This document shows, piece by piece, positions 1-7,009 of a stretch of 10,654 nucleotides of DNA. The notes under the pieces were generated by a model. That model had not been told where the DNA came from, did no database searches, and saw nothing but the letters and a program-made list of their open reading frames with translations. The DNA comes from an uncultured Ruminococcus sp. (lineage in GTDB: Bacteria > Bacillota > Clostridia > Oscillospirales > Ruminococcaceae): positions 1-10,654 of the forward strand of contig CAMWHN010000052.1 in the NCBI GenBank assembly GCA_947174085.1, read 5' to 3'. The number at the start of each line of letters is the position of its first letter. Positions within the stretch are counted from its first letter, which is position 1. The position numbers were made by a program, and so were the translations under genes.

Positions 1-77
1 AAATAAGATTCTGCATAGAATTTCATTTTTCAGGAATACTAATTTTAAATTACACAAGCCCTGAAAGGAGTAATTTT

Positions 78-842
78 ATGCAAGATGAAAATTTAGGAGA
101 AATTCATCCGCCAGAAGAATTTCCGTCAAAAGAACAAGAACAAGAAGAAACTTCTAAAACAGAACAGCAACTTAACGAATCTGAAATGATTGAAGATACT
201 GGCAGTATCAGACCACAAAACGCAAAGCATTTAATTCATTGTTTGACAGTTATCGGGCAAGTAGAGGGACATTATGAATTATCTTCTCAAAATAAAACCA
301 CTAAATATGAGCATATTATTCCGGCTCTGGTAGCAATCGAACAAGACAGAAGTATTGAGGGATTATTAATTTTATTAAATACTGTTGGTGGAGATGTAGA
401 AGCAGGTTTAGCAATCGCAGAATTAATCGCCGGTATGCAAACTCCAACAGTCTCGCTTGTTGTCGGTGGTGGGCATTCTATTGGTGTGCCGTTATCAGTT
501 AGTGCAAAAAAATCTTATATTGTTCCGTCAGCCTCTATGACAATTCACCCTGTGCGTATGAGTGGCATGATGTTGGGTGTTCCACAAAGTTTTTCTTATA
601 TTTCTAAAATTCAGGATAGAATTATTAGCTTTGTCACGAGAAATAGTCATATTTCTGAAAAACAATTCCGTTCGCTCATGACCAATACAAAAGAACTTGC
701 AACAGATGTCGGCACTGTAATTTCAGGCGAACAAGCTGTTGAAATGGGTTTAATTGACGAAATGGGCGGTTTAAGTGATGCAATTGCAAGTTTATATCAA
801 TTAATTGAAACCAGTCCGGCAAGATATCCGGATAGTTTATAA
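78..842 (+). CDS. tepA: ClpP-like serine peptidase, TepA family
   Basis: A 254-residue ClpP-fold peptidase of the TepA (translocation-enhancing protein) type. Residues 1-46 are an acidic, Glu/Gln-rich tail with no signal peptide; the ClpP-like core spans about 52-240. The catalytic triad can be read as Ser134 in GGGHSIG, His157 in MTIHPVR and Asp210 in ATDVG, spaced as in ClpP, followed by the family's SGEQAVEMGLID segment. The protein should therefore be an active, cytoplasmic or membrane-associated peptidase. It lacks the features of the ClpX/ClpA-dependent housekeeping ClpP, and TepA proteins are usually encoded beside ftsK/spoIIIE. In Bacillus subtilis TepA was linked to protein export; its substrates are unknown. 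The ATG is preceded by AAAGGAG seven bases upstream. An 80-base AT-rich gap with a hairpin separates it from uppP. Family assignment is firm, function much less so. Confidence 0.9.
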   Translation: MQDENLGEIHPPEEFPSKEQEQEETSKTEQQLNESEMIEDTGSIRPQNAKHLIHCLTVIGQVEGHYELSSQNKTTKYEHIIPALVAIEQDRSIEGLLILLNTVGGDVEAGLAIAELIAGMQTPTVSLVVGGGHSIGVPLSVSAKKSYIVPSASMTIHPVRMSGMMLGVPQSFSYISKIQDRIISFVTRNSHISEKQFRSLMTNTKELATDVGTVISGEQAVEMGLIDEMGGLSDAIASLYQLIETSPARYPDSL

Positions 843-846
843 ATAA

Positions 847-865
847 AGGCGCAAGCAATGCGCCT
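847..865 (+). terminator. Short GC hairpin after tepA, weak terminator or attenuator
   Basis: Seven-base-pair stem AGGCGCA/TGCGCCT with a five-base loop, starting five bases after the tepA stop. It is followed by TACATATATTTAATTT, not an uninterrupted T run, so termination would be partial at best. It may act as an mRNA-stabilising 3' end for tepA. The 843-922 gap otherwise holds only AT-rich sequence and the uppP ribosome binding site. Confidence 0.45.
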
Positions 866-922
866 ACATATATTTAATTTAATATTATAATTATATAATA
901 AGGAAAAAAGGAGTACATATTT

Positions 923-1774
923 ATGACAATTTTAGATGCAATTTTACAGGGAATTATTCAAGGATTAACAGAATTTTTACCTGTATCAAGTTCAGGACAT
1001 TTAATGCTGTATGCGCATATATTTGGCAATACAGAAGACAGCAATAGTTTTTTATTTTCAGCATTCTTGCATTTAGGAACGTTGTTAGCAACTTGTTTAG
1101 CCTTTAAAGAAACTGTAATAGCTCTTGCGAAAGAGGGCGGTTCTATGATTTCAGATTTATTTACAGGCAAATTAATTAAAAAAGGCTTAGGCTCTTCAGA
1201 ACGCAGAATGTTATATATGCTGATACTGTCTTTACTAGTATTAGTTCCGTTTTATTTTATTCGTGATTTTATTGAGGGTGTCGCTGAAAAATATGTAATT
1301 GCATTAGGTTGTTTTTTCCTGTATACAAGTTGCATATTATTTTTATCTGATAAATGTAAAAAAGGGAAAAAAAATGCTGGTAATTTAACTTGGAAAGAAG
1401 CTCTAATAATTGGTCTTTTTCAAGCATTTGCCTTATTCCCTGGGATTTCCAGAAGTGGCTCTACGATTTGTGGAGCATTATTCGTTGGAACTAACAGAGA
1501 TACGGCTATAAAATATTCTTTTATGCTAGGAATCCCGACAATTTTAGCAGGCTGTCTTGTAGAAATCAAGGACGCTGTTGATATAGGACAATTCCCTGTG
1601 AATGAAATTCCAGTATATTTAATAGGCTTTGTCATTTCTGCAATTGTGGGTATTGGTGCAATCAAATTAGTAGATTTATTAGTGAAAAATAATAAATTTA
1701 AATATTTTGCAGTATATACACTAATACTTGGTTTATGTGTAGTAGGTTATGGTGTATTTAATATTGTGCGTTAA
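923..1774 (+). CDS. uppP: Undecaprenyl-diphosphatase (UppP/BacA)
   Basis: An integral membrane phosphatase that converts undecaprenyl diphosphate to undecaprenyl phosphate, recycling the C55 lipid carrier for peptidoglycan and wall polymers; extra copies give bacitracin resistance. At 283 residues it has the normal family length. Both signature regions are intact: the N-terminal QxxxE motif (Gln13, Glu17) running into FLPVSSSGH with His26, and the second motif PGISRSGST at 173-181 containing Arg177. Several hydrophobic helices follow, for instance about 98-113, 124-141, 160-173, 199-213, 231-249 and 262-279. The ATG has AAGGAG nine bases upstream. It sits between tepA and the FtsK-like gene, neighbours with which it has no obvious functional link, though ispH downstream supplies precursors for the same lipid. 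Identification is secure. Confidence 0.96.
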   Translation: MTILDAILQGIIQGLTEFLPVSSSGHLMLYAHIFGNTEDSNSFLFSAFLHLGTLLATCLAFKETVIALAKEGGSMISDLFTGKLIKKGLGSSERRMLYMLILSLLVLVPFYFIRDFIEGVAEKYVIALGCFFLYTSCILFLSDKCKKGKKNAGNLTWKEALIIGLFQAFALFPGISRSGSTICGALFVGTNRDTAIKYSFMLGIPTILAGCLVEIKDAVDIGQFPVNEIPVYLIGFVISAIVGIGAIKLVDLLVKNNKFKYFAVYTLILGLCVVGYGVFNIVR

Positions 1775-1794
1775 GTAAAATAATTATATTTTAC
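1775..1794. repeat. Perfect AT-rich inverted repeat between uppP and the FtsK-Mrr gene
   Basis: GTAAAATA and TATTTTAC form a perfect 8-bp inverted repeat around the four-base centre ATTA, beginning at the base after the uppP stop codon. There is no following T run and the stem has only two G-C pairs, so it is a poor terminator. It could be a weak mRNA 3' structure or a protein binding site, or chance in AT-rich DNA. Confidence 0.4.
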
Positions 1795-1820
1795 AAAATA
1801 GCAGGAAGAAAGGGGAAGCT

Positions 1821-3242
1821 GTGGCAGAGAGTAAAAATATCATAGAAAAATTATTTTCTAAATTTAAATCTGAACCGGAAGAACCGGAAGAATCTGAGCC
1901 AGAAAAACCAGAAATTTCTATGCCAGCAGTGCCAGAACCAGAACCAGAATCAGAACAAGCAGAAGATTCACAAAAAAAAGAAATTCCAGAACAAGTATAT
2001 TCTGTTTGTTTATTCACGATAGGAATATTAGTTTTATTATTAATTTTTGTACAGGGAAGTGCAATGTGGAAAGCTTTGCATGAAGCAATAAAAGGTTTTT
2101 TTGGTGTTCCTGTGATAATAATTCCAGTAGGGTTATTTATTACTGTATATCAGCTTGATAAGAAAAAAGAAACGCAAAATCTGAAATATCAACTCAAATG
2201 TTGGAGTGTTGGCATTACGTTTTTGAGTTGCTTTATTGAAATTATGTTCGGCAAAGGCAGAGTGTTAAATTATAATTTTGCACAATGTTGTAAACTGCTT
2301 TATGAAGAAGGCATTGCATGGCGTAGTGGCGGTATGCTAAGTGGGTTGGCGTTTCCAATTTTGCATCTATTCGGTGATGTCGGTTCAAAAATATTAATTT
2401 GCCTGCTGTTATTTGTCAGCATTATGATTTTTTCAAAAAAAACTCTGGCAGAATTATTTGCTGTGTTAAAAAAACCTTTTCAAAATTTTTTTAATATGAT
2501 ACATGAAGAAAGAAAAGATGAAAAAATTTTAGAAGCCTATGAACAAGAACAGCTTGCCCATGAAATGCAGGACGAACAAGAGGCTTTAGCAATTGCCGAA
2601 CAGGGTGCTAATAAAAATTATTTTTCTGTGCAGGAAGACTTATTTTCTATTGATATTCCAGTAGAATCAGAAAATATAAAAAATCAAGCAACAGTACCTA
2701 AAAAAGTTAAAACGAAAACTAAAGCAAAATCTAAATCTGGTACAGCAAAAAAATCAAAAAATGCTGTTATGATTACACCCGAAATGATTTTAGAAAAAAT
2801 TGATTCTGATTCTGTTACTGGATTTCAGTTTGAAAAAATTGTTTCTAAAATTCTGGAATTTAATGGCTTTACTAATGTCGAAAATACAAAAGCGTCTGGA
2901 GATAATGGCATTGATATTCTTGCTAAAAAAGATGGTACAAGTTATGCGATTCAATGCAAATGCTATTCCAAACCAGTTGGAAATAAAGCCATTCAAGAAG
3001 CCTATACAGGAAAAGAATTTTATAAAAAAATGATTGCTGTTGTAGTCACAAATCATGTATTTACAAAACCTGCAATTGAAACAGCAAAGGCAACACAGGT
3101 TTTACTTTGGGATAGAACCAAATTATTAGAAATGCTAAACCAGTTATCTTATGAAAATTTACTGGAATTGGCAAACAGTATGAATATAGATAGCAAACAG
3201 CTAGAATTTGACTATCTTGCACCAGTGATTGAAATAGAATGA
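1821..3242 (+). CDS. Chimera: FtsK/SpoIIIE-type N-terminal membrane domain fused to Mrr-like nuclease domain
   Basis: A 473-residue membrane protein of unusual design. Residues 1-55 are an acidic Pro/Glu-rich cytoplasmic tail. Residues 58-220 carry hydrophobic segments near 60-78, 92-110, 127-143, about 172-184 and 188-204, with the segment GIAWRSGGMLSG (164-175) and the following FPILHLFGDVGSK; this resembles the four-helix membrane domain of clostridial FtsK. A charged linker (225-318, Lys-rich at 294-313) leads to an Mrr/PD-(D/E)XK nuclease domain at 330-440 with Glu338 (FQFEK), Asp365 (DNGIDIL) and Gln378-Cys379-Lys380 (IQCKCY): the catalytic set is complete. A 30-residue acidic tail follows. 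There is no Walker A/B motor and no FtsK gamma domain. The start is GTG with AAAGGGG five bases upstream. It lies near tepA, where many Firmicutes carry ftsK/spoIIIE. No methylase is nearby, so it is not a classical restriction system. The nuclease domain is secure; the FtsK relation rests on sequence resemblance read by eye. The role is unknown. Confidence 0.85.
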   Translation: MAESKNIIEKLFSKFKSEPEEPEESEPEKPEISMPAVPEPEPESEQAEDSQKKEIPEQVYSVCLFTIGILVLLLIFVQGSAMWKALHEAIKGFFGVPVIIIPVGLFITVYQLDKKKETQNLKYQLKCWSVGITFLSCFIEIMFGKGRVLNYNFAQCCKLLYEEGIAWRSGGMLSGLAFPILHLFGDVGSKILICLLLFVSIMIFSKKTLAELFAVLKKPFQNFFNMIHEERKDEKILEAYEQEQLAHEMQDEQEALAIAEQGANKNYFSVQEDLFSIDIPVESENIKNQATVPKKVKTKTKAKSKSGTAKKSKNAVMITPEMILEKIDSDSVTGFQFEKIVSKILEFNGFTNVENTKASGDNGIDILAKKDGTSYAIQCKCYSKPVGNKAIQEAYTGKEFYKKMIAVVVTNHVFTKPAIETAKATQVLLWDRTKLLEMLNQLSYENLLELANSMNIDSKQLEFDYLAPVIEIE

Positions 3243-3272
3243 AATTAAAAATAATAAGAATAGGGGATATTT

Positions 3273-4220
3273 ATGCAAAAAGATAAAACAGGTGCTATTC
3301 CAGAAGAACCAAAGACGAAAAATAAAATTATTTATTGCATTGTTGTTGCAATTTTAACTGTCGTTGCGTTGCTAAGTGGCAAGTATAGCTTAGAGCAACA
3401 AACACAGTCAGATAATACAGAAATTGATATGACTAATGCAGAATTTCAAGTACATGTGATTGATGTCGGGCAAGGCGATAGTATTTTAGTTTGTGCCGAT
3501 GGAGAAGCTATGCTGATTGATGCAGGAGAATCAAAATCCAGTACGAAAATTTTAAATTATTTGGAATCACAAAATATTACAGAGCTTTCTTACGCAGCGG
3601 CAACACATATGCATGCTGACCATATTGGAAGTTTTTCAAAAATATTTGATAATATAAAACCGAAAAACGTGATTGAGCCTGTATATCATGAGTCTTTGAT
3701 TCCAACAACGAAAACTTATGAAAAATATTTAGATGCCATAGAAGCAACAGGTGCAAATTATCAGGCTCTCAAAGCAGGGGATAGTTTTACACTAGGAACT
3801 GCAAAAATCTCTGTATTAGCTCCTGTATCTGATGAAAAAGTTTCTTCGTTGAATAATACTTCGCTAGTATTGCGTGTCCAGTATGATGATATGATATGTT
3901 TATTCACAGGTGACATGGAAACTCAAGAAGAAAAAACTATTTTAGAAAATAATCCAAATTTAAAAGCAGATTTCTTAAAAGCCGGACATCATGGCAGTGA
4001 TACTTCTTCCAGTGAGAATTTTCTTGCACAAGTACAGCCAAATTATGTTGCAATTTCCTGTGGTGTAGATAATAAATATGGACACCCTGCTGACAGTACG
4101 TTAGAGCATTTGGCAACATGGACGGATAATATTTATATTACTGCACAACAGGGCGATATTGTATTTTTATATGACAAAGATACAAAAGCCAGTAAAATTA
4201 TCACAAGTGGCAAGGAATAA
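3273..4220 (+). CDS. Membrane-anchored metallo-beta-lactamase-fold hydrolase, ComEC C-terminal type
   Basis: A 315-residue metallohydrolase with one N-terminal membrane helix (about 18-36, no lipobox cysteine), which should hold the catalytic domain outside the cytoplasmic membrane. The MBL domain starts with VHVIDVGQGDS (60-70) and shows the metal ligands in order: HMHADH at 112-117, Asp214 in FTGDME, the GHHGS segment at 238-242 and His271 in YGHP. This order and these motifs match the metallo-beta-lactamase domain of the competence protein ComEC/Rec2, but the competence channel itself is absent, so this is a free-standing ComEC-like MBL. Such domains are thought to act on nucleic acids or phosphodiesters; the substrate here is unknown. 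The ATG has AGGGGA five bases upstream, 30 bases after the FtsK-Mrr gene, and the stop codon runs into the DUF3006 gene. Confidence 0.9.
   Translation: MQKDKTGAIPEEPKTKNKIIYCIVVAILTVVALLSGKYSLEQQTQSDNTEIDMTNAEFQVHVIDVGQGDSILVCADGEAMLIDAGESKSSTKILNYLESQNITELSYAAATHMHADHIGSFSKIFDNIKPKNVIEPVYHESLIPTTKTYEKYLDAIEATGANYQALKAGDSFTLGTAKISVLAPVSDEKVSSLNNTSLVLRVQYDDMICLFTGDMETQEEKTILENNPNLKADFLKAGHHGSDTSSSENFLAQVQPNYVAISCGVDNKYGHPADSTLEHLATWTDNIYITAQQGDIVFLYDKDTKASKIITSGKE
4212..4216 (+). promoter_or_regulatory. Ribosome binding site favouring the second ATG of the DUF3006 gene
   Basis: AAGGA lies three bases before the ATG at 4220 and nine bases before the ATG at 4226. Nine is a normal spacing and three is too close, so the later start is more likely; the change is two residues only. 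Confidence 0.5.
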
Positions 4221-4225
4221 TGACT

Positions 4226-4447
4226 ATGAAAAAATATAGCATAGACCGTTTTGAAGGGGATTTTGCAATACTAGAATCAGAATCAGAGTTTATACAAGTA
4301 TTAAAAAATATTCTTCCAGAAAATAGCAAAGAGGGCGATTTATTAGAATTTACGGAAACAGGTTGGAAATTATGCCCTGAAGAAACGAAATCCAGAAAAC
4401 AGGAATTAATAGAACGCAGACAAAGAATGTTGAGGAAATTTTCATGA
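4226..4447 (+). CDS. DUF3006 domain small protein
   Basis: A small protein of 73 residues, or 75 if the ATG at 4220 is used. It begins with the DUF3006 signature YSIDRFEGDFAILE, followed by a short beta-rich region with ILPENSKEGDLLEF, and ends in a basic helical tail (RKQELIERRQRMLRKF). No enzyme motif is present. DUF3006 genes very commonly follow ComEC-like MBL hydrolases, as here, which suggests a partner role, but no biochemical function is known to me. The ATG at 4220 overlaps the previous stop codon but would lie only three bases from AAGGA; the ATG at 4226 is nine bases away, so I prefer it. The stop overlaps the next start by four bases (ATGA), implying translational coupling. Confidence 0.85.
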   Translation: MKKYSIDRFEGDFAILESESEFIQVLKNILPENSKEGDLLEFTETGWKLCPEETKSRKQELIERRQRMLRKFS

Positions 4448-5652
4448 AAACAGTAATTGTTGGTGGTGGAGCGGCTGGCTGTTATTCGGCAATTCATGCT
4501 GCAAAAGCCGGACAAGAAGTAATTTTAATTGAAAAAAATAAATATCTTGGCAGAAAACTCAGAATCACTGGTAAAGGCAGATGTAATCTGACTAATAATT
4601 GTGATTTAGAAACGTTAATGCAAAATATTCCTAGAAATGCAAGGTTTTTGTATAGTGCATTTTCTGCATGTTCTCCGCAAGATGTTATGCAATATTTTGA
4701 AAATTTAGGCGTTGCTCTCAAAACAGAACGTGGAAATAGAGTATTTCCCATGAGTGACCAAGCCAGTGAAATTGTAGAAGCCTTACAGCAAGAATTAAAA
4801 AAATTACATGTAAAAAGGGTACAAGATACAGTTACGAGTCTCTGGATAGAAAATAATATTTGTCAAGGAATTTTTTGCGGTAAAGAAAAATTACAGGCAG
4901 ATAGAGTAATTTTAGCAACAGGTGGAGCTACTTATCCAGCTACAGGTTCAACAGGTGACGGCTATCGTTTTGCAGAACAAGTCGGACATAAAATTGAAGC
5001 ATTAAGACCCTCATTAGTGCCAATTGAGACGTTAGAACGTGATTGTGCGGAAATGATGGGCATTTCTCTTAAAAATGTAGTCTTGACACTTAAAAAAAAT
5101 AATAAAATAATTTTTCAGGAATTAGGCGAAATGTTATTTACACATTTTGGTGTGTCAGGACCTTTGGTGTTAAGTGCGTCTGCACATATGAATGATAATA
5201 ATAATTATACATTGCATATTGATTTAAAACCGGCATTGCAAATAGAACAGCTTGACAAGCGTTTACAACGTGAAATTACAGCAAATCCTAATCAACAAGT
5301 TTCTAATTTATTAAGAAAATTAGTGCCGTCTCATATGATTATGCCCTTAATTGAAAGAATTGGCATTCCGGTATATGTAAAAAATAATTCTCTTACAAAA
5401 CAGCAAAGATTGCGCATTTGTCAAGAATTAAAAGATTTTGCTTTTACAGTACGAGGGACAAGACCCATGGCAGAGGGAATTATTACCAGAGGCGGAATTT
5501 CCTGCAAAGAAGTTAATCCTAAAACAATGGAATCAAAATTAATCAAAAATTTATATTTTGCCGGTGAAATTCTGGACGTAGATGCCTATACAGGAGGATT
5601 TAATTTACAAATTGCCTTTGCGACTGCTTTTTTAGCGTCTAAAGGATTTTAA
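4444..5652 (+). CDS. HI0933/BaiN-family FAD-dependent oxidoreductase
   Basis: A 402-residue flavoprotein of the HI0933/YhiN family, annotated variously as an NAD(P)/FAD-dependent oxidoreductase, aminoacetone oxidase-family protein or BaiN. Residues 4-12 form the Rossmann dinucleotide-binding turn IVGGGAAG with acidic Glu30 at the end of the second strand for the FAD ribose. The family motif TGKGRCNLTN is at 42-51, GGATYPATGSTGDGY at 160-174, FTHFGVSGP at 232-240, and the C-terminal FAD-contacting GEILDVDAYTGGFNLQ at 374-389. The protein looks complete. BaiN of Clostridium scindens was assigned to bile-acid dehydroxylation, but no other bai gene is visible here and this family is widespread, so I would not infer bile-acid metabolism. 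The start overlaps the DUF3006 stop (ATGA) and has GAGGA seven bases upstream. It usually lies upstream of cmk in Clostridia, as here. Confidence 0.9.
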   Translation: MKTVIVGGGAAGCYSAIHAAKAGQEVILIEKNKYLGRKLRITGKGRCNLTNNCDLETLMQNIPRNARFLYSAFSACSPQDVMQYFENLGVALKTERGNRVFPMSDQASEIVEALQQELKKLHVKRVQDTVTSLWIENNICQGIFCGKEKLQADRVILATGGATYPATGSTGDGYRFAEQVGHKIEALRPSLVPIETLERDCAEMMGISLKNVVLTLKKNNKIIFQELGEMLFTHFGVSGPLVLSASAHMNDNNNYTLHIDLKPALQIEQLDKRLQREITANPNQQVSNLLRKLVPSHMIMPLIERIGIPVYVKNNSLTKQQRLRICQELKDFAFTVRGTRPMAEGIITRGGISCKEVNPKTMESKLIKNLYFAGEILDVDAYTGGFNLQIAFATAFLASKGF

Positions 5653-5683
5653 ATTTATTTTTATAAAGGAGAATAATACTTAC

Positions 5684-6349
5684 ATGAAGAAAATTAATAT
5701 TGCCATTGATGGCCCTAGTGGTGCAGGAAAAAGTAGTATTTCTAAAGCGGTTGCAAAAGAATTAGGTTTTATTCATGTGGACACAGGTGCAATGTATCGA
5801 GCAATTGGTTTATATGCCTTGCGGAATGACTGTGTTGCACCTGAAAAAATTTCTGAAAAAATTCAGGAAATTATGATTGAATTAAAATTTATTGGCGGTG
5901 TACAGCGTGTTTTGCTCTGTGGAGAAGATGTAACGGATTATATTCGTAGTCCTGAAGTTTCTATGACAGCGTCAAATATTTCAGCCGTTCCGGCAGTAAG
6001 AGCGTATTTGTTAGAGTTGCAGAAAAAAATTGCTTTGGAAAATAATATTATTATGGACGGTAGAGATATTGGTTCTGTTGTGTTGCCAAATGCAGATTTG
6101 AAAATTTTCCTGACGGCTTCCCCTGAAGAACGGGCAAGCAGAAGATATTTAGAATTACATGAAAAACCTGATTGCCCTAGCTATGAGGAAATTTTAAAAG
6201 ATATTCGTCAGCGTGATGAAAATGATATGAATCGTGAGATTGCACCTTTGTGTCAAGCAGAAGATGCTATTTTAGTAGATTCGTCAAATATGGGCTTTCA
6301 TGAAGTTGTAGCGCATATACAAGCTTTGATACAGGAAAAATTAAATTAG
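5684..6349 (+). CDS. cmk: Cytidylate (CMP/dCMP) kinase
   Basis: Phosphorylates CMP and dCMP with ATP, giving CDP and dCDP for nucleotide and phospholipid synthesis; cytoplasmic. The 221-residue length is normal. The P-loop GPSGAGKSS is at 10-18, the DTGAMYR substrate motif at 34-40, the CMP-binding segment DYIRSPEVS at 85-93, and MDGRDIG at 124-130. The LID arginines include Arg153-Arg154, and Arg175, Arg177 and Asp178 sit in IRQRDENDMNRE. No key residue appears lost. AAAGGAG lies 12 bases before the ATG, a rather long spacing. It begins 31 bases after the flavoprotein gene and ends a few bases before plsC, so it is clearly inside the operon. The cmk-rpsA linkage is also seen in Escherichia coli. 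Confidence 0.96.
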   Translation: MKKINIAIDGPSGAGKSSISKAVAKELGFIHVDTGAMYRAIGLYALRNDCVAPEKISEKIQEIMIELKFIGGVQRVLLCGEDVTDYIRSPEVSMTASNISAVPAVRAYLLELQKKIALENNIIMDGRDIGSVVLPNADLKIFLTASPEERASRRYLELHEKPDCPSYEEILKDIRQRDENDMNREIAPLCQAEDAILVDSSNMGFHEVVAHIQALIQEKLN

Positions 6350-6352
6350 GTG
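6348..6352 (+). promoter_or_regulatory. Ribosome binding site deciding the plsC start
   Basis: AGGTG overlaps the cmk stop codon region and lies seven bases before the ATG at 6360 but one base before the in-frame TTG at 6354. This spacing selects the ATG and suggests coupled translation with cmk. Confidence 0.55.
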
Positions 6353-6359
6353 CTTGCTT

Positions 6360-6995
6360 ATGGTTTATATATTTATAATGCTGCTTATTAGATTGGTAAT
6401 GCATTTGTGGTTTAATTTAAAATTTGAAGGAAGGGAGCATATAGATAAGCATAAAAAATATATTTATGTTTCTAATCATAGAAGTTATGCTGACCCTGTA
6501 TTAGTAGCTTTAGCAGGCTATGGCAGATATGGCTTTATGGCAAAAAAAGAATTGTTTGAAAATAAATTATTTGCCGGATTAATTCGTTGGTTGGGAGCAT
6601 TTCCGGTAGAACGTGGCAAAGGCGATTCCAGTGCGATTGATATGGCTGTGAAAAGCGTTCAGGACGGCAGAAATTTATTAATTTTTCCCGAGGGAACAAG
6701 AAGCAAAGATGGTCGTGTCGGCAAAGGAAAAGCCGGTGTTGCATTAGTTGCTAGTAAAGTACATGCAGATATTATTCCCATTGGAATTAATTTTGAAGGT
6801 GAAAAATTACATTTTCGTAGCAAAGTAATTGTTAAAATTGGTGAACCTATTCCGGCAGATAGTTTTCCATCAACGGAAAATTTAAACGAGAGAGAATTGT
6901 TAAAAATGCTTAGAACAGAATATATTCCGCCAATTATGAATGGCATTAAAGCTTTAGTAAACGAGCCACAGGCATTGCCGGATAAAAAATTATAA
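6360..6995 (+). CDS. plsC: 1-acyl-sn-glycerol-3-phosphate acyltransferase (PlsC type)
   Basis: Transfers an acyl chain to 1-acylglycerol-3-phosphate, forming phosphatidic acid, at the inner face of the membrane. With the ATG at 6360 it has 211 residues: a hydrophobic N-terminal helix (1-20), the acyltransferase motif NHRSYAD with catalytic His40 and Asp45, FPVERGKGD (81-89) with the motif-II arginine, FPEGTRSKDG (109-118) as motif III, and IIPIGINFEG (138-147) as motif IV. All four family motifs are present. A TTG six bases earlier (6354) would add two residues, but it lies only one base after AGGTG, whereas the ATG is seven bases away. It follows cmk by about ten bases and precedes ispH/rpsA by 28. 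The acyl donor cannot be read from sequence. Confidence 0.92.
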   Translation: MVYIFIMLLIRLVMHLWFNLKFEGREHIDKHKKYIYVSNHRSYADPVLVALAGYGRYGFMAKKELFENKLFAGLIRWLGAFPVERGKGDSSAIDMAVKSVQDGRNLLIFPEGTRSKDGRVGKGKAGVALVASKVHADIIPIGINFEGEKLHFRSKVIVKIGEPIPADSFPSTENLNERELLKMLRTEYIPPIMNGIKALVNEPQALPDKKL

Positions 6996-7009
6996 AATTA
7001 AAAAATAAT

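Noticed and set aside
1..77. Promoter or terminator in the leader before tepA
   Set aside because: Only a 5-bp stem (ATTCT/AGAAT at 8-21) and no convincing -35/-10 pair; only the AAAGGAG ribosome binding site is supported.
886..899. TATAAT words upstream of uppP as a promoter
   Set aside because: No -35 box at a suitable distance, and such words are expected by chance in this AT-rich gap.
1784..2017. Minus-strand reading frame rich in Ser and Gly opposite the start of the FtsK-Mrr gene
   Set aside because: Its composition is only the complement of the Pro/Glu-rich tail codons; no ribosome binding site or family resemblance.
2790..3056. Overlapping reading frames on both strands inside the nuclease domain
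   Set aside because: The nuclease frame shows intact catalytic motifs and AT-rich codon use; the others are shadows. I also looked for a frameshifted FtsK motor here and saw no Walker-like sequence in any frame.
1821..3242. Classical restriction-modification system
   Set aside because: There is an Mrr-like domain but no methyltransferase, specificity subunit or helicase gene in the window.
4444..5652. Bile-acid dehydroxylation gene baiN
   Set aside because: The family matches, but it is widespread among bacteria that lack the pathway and no other bai gene is present; the operon context is housekeeping.
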